From an uncultured Clostridia bacterium (GTDB lineage: Bacteria > Bacillota > Clostridia > Christensenellales > Borkfalkiaceae), in contig CANPZV010000001.1 of the NCBI GenBank assembly GCA_947589285.1, forward strand, positions 20,622 through 84,621: a DNA stretch of 64,000 bases, read 5' to 3'. The position numbers and the translations under genes are program-made. How positions within the stretch are numbered: position 1 is the first letter of the stretch; each line of letters starts with the position of its first letter. Under the pieces are notes generated by a model. The model saw nothing but the letters and a program-made list of their open reading frames with translations. It searched no databases and was not told the origin of the DNA. Below are positions 53,331 to 61,975 of this stretch, one piece after another.

Positions 53331-55795
53331 TGTATATCGGTATTGACTTGGGAACGACAAACAGCGCAATTACGTCTTTTGACGGAAAAACGACTCGTGT
53401 TTGGAAAAGCCCCGAACAAAACGACGTCACGCCGAGCGCAATTTACATAGCAAAGCGCGGCGGCAAGTTTTGTGGGAAGAAAGCATACGACAATGCCCCG
53501 CTCAACCCGAACAATGCCGCCCTCCTCTTTAAGCGTTTAATGGGTTCCAGCACAAAGCTGAAATTGGGCGATATCGAAATGACGCCAGAGGAATGCTCGG
53601 CAGAAGTTTTGAGAACGCTTTTCGGATATTTACCCGAGGATGTACGCAACGATGAAAGAACGGGAACTGTTATCACCGTCCCCGCGGCGTTCAATCAGAT
53701 GCAGAAGGACGCAACGAAACAAGCAGCATTCAGCGCGGGAATCAAAAAAGTTGCCCTCATTCAAGAGCCTGTCGCGGCAATCATGAGTATTGCAAAACAG
53801 CAAAATATCAACGGGGTCTTTTTGGTGTATGACTTCGGCGGCGGCACGTTCGACGTTTCAATTGCGGAGCGCGTCGGCAGCAAAATCAATCTTCTGACCA
53901 ATGACGGCATCTCCTTCTGCGGCGGGCGCGACTTTGACACCTTGCTTTTCGATAATGTCGTCTTGCCGTGGTTGCATGAAAACTTTCATTTGCCCGACGA
54001 TTTCAGAATACAAGATAAATATGCAAAACTTATCCGTGTAGCAATTTGGGCGACCGAGCAAGCGAAGATCGAACTCTCGGCGCAAGAAAGCTCGGTCGTT
54101 CGTCTTGACGAAAGCTCGATCCATTGCAACGATGAGGACGGAAATGAAATATATTTGGAAGTACCTATCACCCGCGCTCAATATGATTCTTTAATAGAGC
54201 CGAAAATCGATGAAACTGTTGTAAAAACCCGTCAAGTCATTGAAAACGTTGGGTTAAAACCCGAGGACATCAAGTGCATCGTTTTTGTCGGGGGACCGAC
54301 GCAGTACAAATTCATGCGCGATAAAGTGTCGCAGGAACTCGGCATCGCTCCGAATAACGACGTCAACCCCATGACCGCCGTCAGCGAAGGCGCCGCGATT
54401 TATGCCGAAAGCGTTGATTTTGAAAAAGCGAAAGGCGGACAAAAAGCCGAAAAAGGGATTGTAAAAGCCGCCGCTTACGGCTTGGAGTTTCGTTATAATG
54501 CCCGTACCTCCGCAGATAAAGCCAAAATTGCGGTCGTTTTTCAAAACGCGAGCAAATTGGAATTTGAGTTTAAGTGTGTGGAAACGGGATGGACAAGCGG
54601 AAAAATGGCACTTGCAAGCAATTCGATCATCTCCGTCGATTTGCCGAGCTTGGGAGAAAACCACTTTACCGTTCAATGCACGGACGAGAACGGCGCCGCC
54701 GTCAAATTAGACGTTTCGACAATCGTCATCACAAAGACACTTATCAATATCGGAAAAATCCCGTGCGCACACTCCGTCGGCGTGGAATTGGAAGATCCCG
54801 TAACACATAAGCCCATCCTCGACTACCTTATTAAAAAGGACGATCTGCTTCCCAAGAGCGGCGTTGTGAAATATAAAACGACGAAGCGTATCAATGCGGG
54901 AAGTTCCGACTCCATTTCCTTCAAACTTTGGGAAGGTGAAATTACCGATCCCATCGTCTATAACAGGTTCATCGGGGAAATTACGATCAGCGGAAATTCT
55001 TTTGAATACGGAATGATCCCCGTCGGAAGTGAGATCGTCTGCGAATTTACTTTCTCGGACAGCGGAAATATCGAAACGAAGATCACCGTTCCTTCGGTCG
55101 GAATTACGGAAGCAAAAGACAGCTATGACAGATTAAGCGGGCAAATTGACTTCAACAATGACTTTGAAAAGGTGTTAAACGAGGCGCAGGCGCTACTCGA
55201 TAAAATCGACGAATTGAACGAAACCCAATTCGATGCCAAGTTGGACGATGCGGCAGAAAAAATCAGAGCCTATGTTGACCGTGGCGACGAATTGAGCGCG
55301 GAAGAATTGCAAGCCTTGTTTGAATTGGTGCAGACGAGTAAAGGCATTGTCGCCGCTTTCATGCAAGAGAACAGGACGACAGTTTGGCAACAGGAGCTTG
55401 ACTCCCTCGTTCACGACTTCGCCGCATTTGAAGAAGATGCCACCCCCGCCATGACAAAACAGTTCAACAACTTGAAGGAGAATGCGCAGAGAGCAATCGA
55501 CGCCAATTCGCCGACTGCCGAAAAATTATTACAGCAAATGCACGACACCGTTGGGAAAGCCATGTTCAGTAACGATGAGGTTTTCCTTGCGATTTTCTCC
55601 GTTATGGCGCAAAATCCGCAGGATTTCAAGAACCCCGCGCTCTATCGTCAGCTTATCGCCGAGGGAATGCAATGCGTTCAGAAAAACGACATCAGCGGCT
55701 TGAAAGGCGTTATTTTCAGATTGCTCCAAATCAGAATACCCCAAGAAGGTTCCAAGCTCGATGAGATGCTGAAAGGCTCCGGTCTTACGAAATAA
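53330..55795 (+). CDS. Hsp70/DnaK-like chaperone with extended C-terminus, 821 aa
   Basis: Nucleotide-binding domain (1-375) with MYIGIDLGTTNSAI (phosphate-1), AVITVPAAFNQMQKDATKQAA, LIQEPVAAIM, VYDFGGGTFDVSI (phosphate-2, about residue 166) and CIVFVGGPTQYKFMRD (adenosine site). Residues about 380-610 are a divergent substrate-binding region of beta type, and 610-821 are helical (an enlarged lid). DnaK itself is about 610-640 aa, so this one is 180 residues longer; it ends SGLTK, with no EEVD-like tail. It lies in a mobile island and clearly differs from a housekeeping DnaK. ATG 53330 overlaps the preceding stop codon; the AAA gene follows after nine bases. Confidence 0.92.
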   Translation: MYIGIDLGTTNSAITSFDGKTTRVWKSPEQNDVTPSAIYIAKRGGKFCGKKAYDNAPLNPNNAALLFKRLMGSSTKLKLGDIEMTPEECSAEVLRTLFGYLPEDVRNDERTGTVITVPAAFNQMQKDATKQAAFSAGIKKVALIQEPVAAIMSIAKQQNINGVFLVYDFGGGTFDVSIAERVGSKINLLTNDGISFCGGRDFDTLLFDNVVLPWLHENFHLPDDFRIQDKYAKLIRVAIWATEQAKIELSAQESSVVRLDESSIHCNDEDGNEIYLEVPITRAQYDSLIEPKIDETVVKTRQVIENVGLKPEDIKCIVFVGGPTQYKFMRDKVSQELGIAPNNDVNPMTAVSEGAAIYAESVDFEKAKGGQKAEKGIVKAAAYGLEFRYNARTSADKAKIAVVFQNASKLEFEFKCVETGWTSGKMALASNSIISVDLPSLGENHFTVQCTDENGAAVKLDVSTIVITKTLINIGKIPCAHSVGVELEDPVTHKPILDYLIKKDDLLPKSGVVKYKTTKRINAGSSDSISFKLWEGEITDPIVYNRFIGEITISGNSFEYGMIPVGSEIVCEFTFSDSGNIETKITVPSVGITEAKDSYDRLSGQIDFNNDFEKVLNEAQALLDKIDELNETQFDAKLDDAAEKIRAYVDRGDELSAEELQALFELVQTSKGIVAAFMQENRTTVWQQELDSLVHDFAAFEEDATPAMTKQFNNLKENAQRAIDANSPTAEKLLQQMHDTVGKAMFSNDEVFLAIFSVMAQNPQDFKNPALYRQLIAEGMQCVQKNDISGLKGVIFRLLQIRIPQEGSKLDEMLKGSGLTK

Positions 55796-55804
55796 GAGGG
55801 CGAA

Positions 55805-57148
55805 ATGTTCATCCAAAATAACAGATTGGGTTCTATCAAAATCAAAGCAATGCTTTTCGAGTACGAAAATTATGAGATTTACCGTACTTACTCGAACGCT
55901 ACGCTTTTGATCGTGCGTGAAAAATTATATCACCAATGGAGCGCGGAAAAGCTCTTCTTTTCGGTCGATCCCTTTAAGCGTGTCGAAATAGAAACACAAA
56001 TATACTTTTATCTGCTTTCGGATCGGCAATTTCAGTTGAATATTGTCGCGTTCGGAGCCGCGCTTTGTGACCGTAATGCTGCTGTTACGTTCGCCTTTGT
56101 ATTAAAGCAAATGCGAAAAGTGACGACGGCACCTCTGTACGATGGGATCTACATTGAAGAATTCGGCTATATTTTGCCGACCTACACGGGGCAAGAAGTG
56201 TCCGATGATGCGGTGATCGGCGCGTACCTTTCGGGAGGCAGGCTCATTCATTTCAGCGATGGCGAAATCGACTCCCTTTTCCTGAACGACAAGGTGCTTC
56301 AAGAAATATCAAAAATCACGGGAATAGAGAGAAACATTGTTCAGACTCCCAATGCGTCCGCGCCTCGGAAAAAAGAAGAAGGCAAATTCTCTCTCCCCGG
56401 GCGTCCCGAACTCGAAAAATTCTTCAACGAGCATATCATCAATATTCTGAACGAACCTGAACGCTATGCAAGGCTCGGCATTTCCTTCCCGTCGTCGGTG
56501 ATCCTCTACGGTCCCCCGGGGTGCGGAAAAACTTATGCCGTAGACAGACTTGTAGAATATCTCGGTTTGCCGAAGTTTGAAATAAATTCTGCGACGATAG
56601 CCTCTCCCTATATCCACGATACGGCAAAGAGAATCTCGTCGGTATTTGCGGGAGCGATTGAGAACGCGCCGTCAGTCGTCGTAATCGACGAAATGGAGAG
56701 CTATCTTTCAAACCGTGAAACGGCGGCATCCGAAACACACCACTACGAAGAGGTTGCCGAATTTTTGCGGCAGATCCAAGAGGCGCAAAAGAACAGGGTT
56801 TTGATCATCGCCATGACCAATATGTACGACAAGATCGATCCCGCCATTCTGCGCCGAGGAAGATTCGACCACCACATTGAGGTTGGTTTGCCTTCCGCGG
56901 AAGAAATTTCGGCTCTGCTTACGAATATCACAAAGGGAATCGCTCTTTCCCCCGATATTAACTTGGAGCAATTGGCTCATGACCTTTCGGGCAAAACGCT
57001 TGCCGACGTCGCCTTTGTGATAAAAGAAGCGGGACTCATTAGCGGGAAAAACGGAGATGACGTGATAACTGCGGATGCAGTCAAAAACGCCGTGCTTGCA
57101 TTGCCAAAACAGCAAGAAAGAAGGAGGATCGGTTTTACAAATGATTGA
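55805..57148 (+). CDS. Classical AAA+ ATPase with novel N-terminal domain, 447 aa
   Basis: Residues 1-195 are an unrecognised N-terminal domain (MFIQNNRLGSIKIKAMLFEYENYEIYRTYSNATLLIVREKLYHQW...). One AAA module follows: Walker A ILYGPPGCGKTYAVDRL (about 234), Walker B SVVVIDEMESYLSNRE (about 287), sensor 1 and arginine-finger region LIIAMTNMYDKIDPAILRRGRFDHHIEVGLPS (about 333-365), then a helical lid ending ADVAFVIKEAGL. The pattern is that of hexameric Cdc48/FtsH-type AAA unfoldases; no protease domain or membrane helix is present. The last 8 bases overlap the next gene, so production is coupled. Confidence 0.93.
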   Translation: MFIQNNRLGSIKIKAMLFEYENYEIYRTYSNATLLIVREKLYHQWSAEKLFFSVDPFKRVEIETQIYFYLLSDRQFQLNIVAFGAALCDRNAAVTFAFVLKQMRKVTTAPLYDGIYIEEFGYILPTYTGQEVSDDAVIGAYLSGGRLIHFSDGEIDSLFLNDKVLQEISKITGIERNIVQTPNASAPRKKEEGKFSLPGRPELEKFFNEHIINILNEPERYARLGISFPSSVILYGPPGCGKTYAVDRLVEYLGLPKFEINSATIASPYIHDTAKRISSVFAGAIENAPSVVVIDEMESYLSNRETAASETHHYEEVAEFLRQIQEAQKNRVLIIAMTNMYDKIDPAILRRGRFDHHIEVGLPSAEEISALLTNITKGIALSPDINLEQLAHDLSGKTLADVAFVIKEAGLISGKNGDDVITADAVKNAVLALPKQQERRRIGFTND

Positions 57149-58832
57149 TGCCTTTTCCGTCCTCGGCGGTGCGCCGACCGACAGCAATGAACGGTTACAG
57201 GAACTTCTTGAAGAAAAAGAATTGCTTACAGACGACGCAAGCGAAGCACAAGCCGCCTACGCCGATTTAACGAACCTCAAAAAAAGATTACGTCACGAAA
57301 TAGAGTATTTCTGTCGGGACGACTTTCATGATTTTCGACAAATGGTCGCCCGCGCCGAAAAACCTACCATTGCCGTTATCGCGGATATTCTCGTCGGCAT
57401 AGGGCGGTGGTTTGAAGAAGAAAACGACGAATTGTTTGAAAAAATCAACGACGCGCGGCTCGTCGGCGGCTATCCTCAAATCGAAAGTGAAAACGTCATC
57501 TTTGCAATGATCGAGGAAATCAAGCAAGAATGTATTTCATCCGCCAATTCCTATCTTGATGGCTTTGTCGAGGACTCTGTTGTAAAAATCTTCAATAAAA
57601 TCGTTCAAATCGGAGACTTCGAGAGCTTCTTTATCGACGAGCTGATGGCGCACTATGAATTGATCGTCAGCGAAACTTTGCAAAACAAAGAGAATGAATG
57701 TAACGCGCACTTCGGCGAAATTGAAAGCCTCAGTAATAATTTCAATAGCGGGGCTTCATTATCTCCCGATTTATCAAGCAAGGTTACGGAATTTGAAAAG
57801 GCGTTAAAGGATTGGGATCGTTACGCCCAGCCCTTGCAAAAGAACGCCCAAGCCCGCGGCGGACAACACGAAAATAGCGAAAAATTGGTTCATGGCATTC
57901 GCAATCGGCTTGTGGAACTTTGCAATGTTTCTCAGGAGAGGTTGCAAAATTCTTTGGAAAGTTTTAAGACGGCAAGCATACGCGCACGATTTGGCGGGAA
58001 TCGCTACGAAGCGATCAACGCAAGGAATATACTCGAAAAAAAGTTGAATGACAGCATTTCATTCATCCAAGCCTTAATTTCCTTAACGCAGATTTTAAGT
58101 CAAGTATTTGCAGAGCTTGAAATTACCGTCGAACAACTGAAAGAGGATAACACCCAACTTGCTCAATTAAAAGAAGTACTTATCAATTTACGGAATCAAA
58201 TCCCTGGCGCAGAGCAACGCGCTTCCCGTGCCGCGGAAGGTGCGCCCATGCCGTCAATGCCAAACGCCGAACGTAATGGATTTCGGACTTTACTCGGCAT
58301 TTTAACCGCAATTTGCGCTATCCTAATGATCGTCGGTTTTTCCATTGGGAATATCGCAATGGGCATCGCTTTCATTATTTTGGGGTTAGCGTTCGGAATC
58401 GGTTGCGGAGCGTTTTATAACATCAAAAGTAATAAAAAGGCTATAATTGCAATCATTTTGGTGCCAATTATATTGATTTTGGCGGTCGTTGTTCCCATTG
58501 CTTGTAATACAGATTCGGAGAAGAGTGACAATAATAAAGTTTATGATAAAGGTAGCACTTCGACCTATACTGTAACATTAAATAAAGATGGGGGCAACGG
58601 AGGTTCATCATCAATACAGGTTAAATACAATGCTGAAATGCCCTATGCTACAAAACCCTCTAAATCAGGTTATGAGTTCATGGGATATTATATGCCCCGT
58701 TCCGTCAGAATCGAAAGAGATCGTATAAGGATCGGACGGAGCATTACTCTCCATTTCTTCTCGCTCTTCTTTGGCCTTATCCGAAAGCCAATCCAAAGGT
58801 CGCGTGAAAGCGAAAAACGTGCGTTTGTTTAA
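57141..58832 (+). CDS. J-domain-like coiled-coil membrane protein, C-terminus fused to foreign sequence, 563 aa
   Basis: The N-terminus, IDAFSVLGGAPTDSNERLQELLEEKELL...EAQAAYADLTNLKKRLRHEIEYF, has the helix spacing of a J-domain ('F-x-V-L-G' then a helix pair and 'A-x-x-x-L-x-x-x-x-x-R'), but no HPD. A long helical/coiled-coil region runs to about 375, followed by three membrane helices (378-398, 400-424, 433-455). Beyond these comes an InlB-B/Flg_new-like repeat, YTVTLNKDGGNGGSSSIQVKYNAEMPYATKPSKSGYEFMGYY (474-514), predicted outside the cell. After 58693 the frame passes into unrelated sequence (residues 515-563), so the original 3' end is lost. ATG 57141 with SD AAGGAGG overlaps the AAA gene by 8 bases. 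An HPD-less J-like partner for the Hsp70 is an inference from sequence pattern and context. Confidence 0.75.
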   Translation: MIDAFSVLGGAPTDSNERLQELLEEKELLTDDASEAQAAYADLTNLKKRLRHEIEYFCRDDFHDFRQMVARAEKPTIAVIADILVGIGRWFEEENDELFEKINDARLVGGYPQIESENVIFAMIEEIKQECISSANSYLDGFVEDSVVKIFNKIVQIGDFESFFIDELMAHYELIVSETLQNKENECNAHFGEIESLSNNFNSGASLSPDLSSKVTEFEKALKDWDRYAQPLQKNAQARGGQHENSEKLVHGIRNRLVELCNVSQERLQNSLESFKTASIRARFGGNRYEAINARNILEKKLNDSISFIQALISLTQILSQVFAELEITVEQLKEDNTQLAQLKEVLINLRNQIPGAEQRASRAAEGAPMPSMPNAERNGFRTLLGILTAICAILMIVGFSIGNIAMGIAFIILGLAFGIGCGAFYNIKSNKKAIIAIILVPIILILAVVVPIACNTDSEKSDNNKVYDKGSTSTYTVTLNKDGGNGGSSSIQVKYNAEMPYATKPSKSGYEFMGYYMPRSVRIERDRIRIGRSITLHFFSLFFGLIRKPIQRSRESEKRAFV

Positions 58833-58837
58833 CCTCG
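58694..58837 (-). other. Possible remnant of a mobile-element gene (C-terminal fragment)
   Basis: The minus strand reads LNKRTFFAFTRPLDWLSDKAKEEREEMESN...SFDSDGTG without a stop, in a frame separate from the recombinase fragment. It looks like a piece of a hydrophilic element-encoded protein joined here by recombination. The plus-strand J-like frame reads through it as its aberrant tail. Confidence 0.3.
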
Positions 58838-59053
58838 TTAGAACACCTTTGAAGCAATATCGCTGTCCTTCATCATCTGCTGAAAGGCATCACGATTGTC
58901 GTTCGTACCCGTCGTGGCTCTGTCTATGTATTGGCTGACTATCAGAATATCGTTCCGCTCTGCATAGTCGTTACACACGCGGACCTGCCCTTCGATGGAC
59001 TGCTCCGTTTGACGGTCGCTTGAATATCTGGCGTAGATGACTGCTGTTTTCAT
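58838..59053 (-). pseudogene. Truncated serine recombinase (N-terminal 71 aa)
   Basis: Begins MKTAVIYARYSSDRQTEQSIEGQVRVCNDYAERNDILIVSQYIDRATTGTNDNRDAFQQMMKDSD with SD AGGAGG. This is the start of a resolvase domain with the nucleophile Ser, then it breaks off (IASKVF stop). The remaining 400 or more residues are absent. It differs from the intact recombinase at 50727-52259, so a second element once ended here. Confidence 0.88.
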
Positions 59054-59086
59054 TCTAAAACCTCCTGTTTTAACTTTTGAGAGCAT

Positions 59087-59420
59087 TGTAAACCTCTAAT
59101 AGGAAGCAATTTTTCCCATTAGAAATTTTCCTTTACTCTTTCAAGCCATTTTTTCAACCACCTGTCTTTCGGCAACCACTTTCCATCAGAAAAAGGCGTC
59201 AGCGGTCAAGCGGCATAAAAAATGAGAGGATTTCGGTAAAAAAATATCGCCTTGTCTGTTGTCCTGTTTGAGATTTTAAGCCATATTTTTTTGACTTGAC
59301 AGCAAGACTTTTTCTGATACCAACAACGGCGAAAGACAAGATACGAATAACGCAGGGTACATTCTCGCGCATATTCGGCACATTTGCCCGTAAAAAATGG
59401 CTTCTCCCCAAACAAAGAGT
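59087..59420. other. AT-rich non-coding island spacer
   Basis: About 330 bases with no convincing gene, no host repeat and no strong hairpin. A TTGACTTGACA string lies near 59291 without a matching -10. Confidence 0.5.
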
Positions 59421-59448
59421 TTGTGATTCCTTGAAAATATGCTATAAT
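59421..59448 (+). promoter_or_regulatory. Promoter of the truncated WYL gene
   Basis: TTGTGA (59421-59426), 16 bp ending TGC (extended -10), TATAAT (59443-59448). Confidence 0.75.
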
Positions 59449-59479
59449 CTATATATCTCTTAAACAGGACACAAAGGAT

Positions 59480-59989
59480 ATGTCAAAGAATACCGACGGT
59501 TCGATCAAATTATTGGTTTTGTATGATATTCTCTGCAAGATGACGGACGAAAACAATGCGCTTTCGACGAATGAGATCATTGCGGTGCTGGCAAAACGCG
59601 GCATTTCCGTGTCGAGGAAGGTTCTTCCTTCGGATATAAGCCTGCTGAACAAATACGGGTATGAAGTTCAGTCGTATATAAAAAAGGCTCGCTATTACTA
59701 TGTAGTCCAGCACATATTCGATACGGCTGAGATCACAATGCTTGTGGACGTGGTAAAGGCATCGAAGCTGACCGATAAAAGGAAAAACGGCATTATAAAC
59801 AAGCTGTACTCCACGATAGGCGTTCACAAACATTCAAAAGGCTCGGATAAAGTGATAGCATTAGAAACGATACATTTGGGCAATCCGAGTATCATCTACA
59901 ATATAGATGCAATCGAAACGGCAATCGGGCTGGGCAAAAAATTATCGTTTCTTTATTATCATTTGGACGAGAATAAAGAGAAAGTCTAA
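59480..59989 (+). pseudogene. WYL-type transcriptional regulator, truncated, 169 aa
   Basis: N-terminal winged HTH (KLLVLYDILCKMTDENNALSTNEIIAVLAKRGISVSRKVLPSDISLLNKYGYEVQSY) and the following helical region (IFDTAEITMLVDVVKASKLTDKRKNGIINKLYS) are typical of HTH-WYL proteins of about 320 aa. The WYL domain begins (IETAIGLGKKLSFLYYHLDENKEKV) but stops at 59989 in its first strands. The DNA-binding part may still be made. Its promoter and SD are intact, and it stands directly before the Fic promoter dyad. Confidence 0.75.
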
Positions 59990-59994
59990 AGTGA

Positions 59995-60034
59995 TTGACT
60001 TTTCCCTTAAAATCATCTATAATATAAGGGAAAA
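59995..60034 (+). promoter_or_regulatory. Promoter with flanking 10-bp dyad before fic
   Basis: TTGACT (59995-60000), 17 bp, TATAAT (60018-60023). A perfect inverted repeat TTTTCCCTTA (60000-60009) / TAAGGGAAAA (60025-60034) brackets the -10, as an autorepressor operator would. Confidence 0.8.
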
Positions 60035-60053
60035 CATAAGGAGATGAGGGTAA

Positions 60054-61100
60054 ATGCGTAATTTTAATTATTCTGCAATTAAGGATCAGAAATGGGATAG
60101 CGACATATTGGGGTTCATTGCCGCTATCTATAAAGAAGCCGGGAAACAGGAATTGTATTTGAAACAACAGCCCGAAAAACTCAACAAGCTGGTCGAAATC
60201 GCAAAGATACAGAGTACCGAATCTTCCAACGCCATCGAGGGTATTGTGACGACAAGCACAAGACTCAAGCAGCTTGCGCTTGAAAAGACAACGCCCAAAA
60301 ACCGTGATGAAGAAGAAATTGCGGGGTATCGTGATGCGCTCAAAATCATTCACGAAAATTTTGACGTTATTCCCATCACGCAAAATTACATTCTGCAACT
60401 TCATAAGGTGATGTACGGACACATGAATAATCCGTATGCGGGACGGACGAAGAATGTTCAGAATTATATTGCCGCTACCTATCCGGACGGGCATACGGAA
60501 ACGCTGTTTACGCCGCTTGCCCCGTTTGAAACGCCCGAAGCTCTCGATCGTATCTGCGAAGAATACAACAGAGTGATTGGCAATCATGAAATAGAACCAC
60601 TCATCGCCATTCCCGTGTTTATTCATGACTTCCTCTGTATCCATCCCTTCAATGACGGCAACGGACGAATGAGTCGGATTCTCACTACGCTTCTCCTGTA
60701 TCGGAGCGGGTTTTACGTGGGAAAGTATATCTCGCTCGAAGCTAAAATCGCCAAAAACAAAGATTTGTACTATGACGCTTTGCAAGCGAGCCAAGTGGGT
60801 TGGCATGAGGGCAAGGACGACGCAACGCCCTTCATCAAATATCTGCTCGGCACCGTTCTTTCCGCATACAAAGATTTTGAGGATAGGTTTGAATTGGTGC
60901 GAGATAAAATTTCGGCTTTGGAAACGGTGAGAAGGGCAACGAAACAGAAAATCGGAAGATTTAATAAACTGGACATTATGGGACTCTGTCCGTCGCTCTC
61001 CGTCAGCTCCATAGAGGGCGCACTTCGGAAACTCGTAGAGCTGCAGGAACTTCGGCGCGAAGGCACGGGAAGGGCAACGAAATATTATAGGTTAAACTGA
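60054..61100 (+). CDS. Fic-family protein with C-terminal winged helix, 348 aa
   Basis: Fic motif IHPFNDGNGRMSRIL (about residue 198) with all catalytic residues (His, Asp, Asn, Arg), so AMP transfer to a target hydroxyl is possible. The inhibitory helix motif SSNAIEG (about 61, S-x-x-x-E-G) lies N-terminal, as in class II autoinhibited Fic proteins. The flap region is PYAGRTKNVQNYIAATYPDGHTETLFTPL. The C-terminus (SVSSIEGALRKLVELQELRREGTGRATKYYRLN) is a winged helix, suggesting DNA binding and autoregulation at the upstream dyad. Terminator follows. Target unknown. Confidence 0.93.
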   Translation: MRNFNYSAIKDQKWDSDILGFIAAIYKEAGKQELYLKQQPEKLNKLVEIAKIQSTESSNAIEGIVTTSTRLKQLALEKTTPKNRDEEEIAGYRDALKIIHENFDVIPITQNYILQLHKVMYGHMNNPYAGRTKNVQNYIAATYPDGHTETLFTPLAPFETPEALDRICEEYNRVIGNHEIEPLIAIPVFIHDFLCIHPFNDGNGRMSRILTTLLLYRSGFYVGKYISLEAKIAKNKDLYYDALQASQVGWHEGKDDATPFIKYLLGTVLSAYKDFEDRFELVRDKISALETVRRATKQKIGRFNKLDIMGLCPSLSVSSIEGALRKLVELQELRREGTGRATKYYRLN

Positions 61101-61121
61101 TCCACCTTTCTACCACACATG

Positions 61122-61150
61122 GGCAGTCCTTCCGAGGGCTGCCTTTTTTA
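61122..61150 (+). terminator. Terminator after fic
   Basis: GGCAGTCC-ttccg-AGGGCTGCC stem then TTTTTT. Confidence 0.85.
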
Positions 61151-61333
61151 TTTTTTCTTCCCGCCTCTTAAATGGGACACAAGACCCTTGCAATTTTTAT
61201 GCCGCTGTGATATACTTCATAATACAAACATTTGTTTGCCTATGAAGATGAAGTTCTTTGCCACGGAGAGCGTCAAATTCCGAATATCAAATGGCAGACG
61301 AAGCGTTGTGCGAAAATGAAATGCAAGGAAAGA

Positions 61334-61519
61334 ATGGTAAAAGTGATTTGTAACAACTGTTTCCGCTCGGAGTATGGGGTCCGAGATGCTACGGGCTTGA
61401 CTAAATTTCAATGCCCGTATTGCGGCACGGTATCTGTTTCTAAGGTTATGAGCCGACGGCACGTCCAAATAGATATTTACGCGCTGAAAGGACAAACGCT
61501 TATAGATGATGATTCGTAG
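61334..61519 (+). CDS. Small zinc-ribbon protein, 61 aa
   Basis: MVKVICNNCFRSEYGVRDATGLTKFQCPYCGTVSVSKVMSRRHVQIDIYALKGQTLIDDDS, with two CxxC knuckles (CNNC, CPYC). SD AAGGAAAG. An earlier ATG at 61316 is in frame. Similar short zinc-ribbon proteins occur in clostridial mobile elements; role unknown. Confidence 0.7.
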   Translation: MVKVICNNCFRSEYGVRDATGLTKFQCPYCGTVSVSKVMSRRHVQIDIYALKGQTLIDDDS

Positions 61520-61539
61520 ATAGGCGTTTACAATGAAAT

Positions 61540-61872
61540 ATGGGCTTGTGTAGGCTTATGGTCGGTCTGAAACAGGGATCTTATAAAGCCATAGGCGGTA
61601 TAGCGGGTTATATCAATGTATCTGCAAGCAATAGGTTGAACGATAATAAAAATTTTGGGATCATCATTGGGGCAGATAATGTTGGGGGCATAGCGGGATA
61701 TGTTACTATGCCGTCACGGCAAGCGAATGTCACTTATACTATTTCAAACAATTCTAACGCAAATACGGTTATTGTTTTTGTTGTTTTCTTTTTTTCCTTT
61801 GTTTTATCTGTTTTCATTTGGACCCTTCCCTCCTCCTTGGTTATTCAGTATTCTAATTCGTTGCCAAAATGA
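61540..61872 (+). pseudogene. Fragment of a GLUG-repeat surface protein
   Basis: The frame contains IGGIAGYINVS...NFGIIIGADNVGGIAGYVTMPSRQANVTYTISNNSNAN, two GLUG-like units as in secreted Listeria/Clostridium surface proteins. It lacks any signal peptide or proper start and ends in unrelated hydrophobic sequence. It looks like a relic. Confidence 0.5.
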
Positions 61873-61902
61873 ATAAGCAATCATGATTTGCGACATACTA
61901 TG

Positions 61903-61961
61903 GTAGTATTTTATACTACTTTATCTTATTTGTCAAGCATTTATCGCATTTTTGTTATAAT
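61903..61961 (+). promoter_or_regulatory. Operator-like dyad and extended -10 promoter of the RHH gene
   Basis: GTAGTAT-TTT-ATACTAC (61903-61919) is followed by TGTTATAAT (extended -10, TATAAT at 61956-61961). A TTGTCA lies 20 bp upstream of the -10. The short dyad is of the kind ribbon-helix-helix dimers bind. Confidence 0.55.
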
Positions 61962-61975
61962 TTGAGGGAAAGATT

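Noticed and set aside
58838..59086. Recombinase stub considered as a functional small resolvase
   Set aside because: It stops before the catalytic arginines and the DNA-binding domain.
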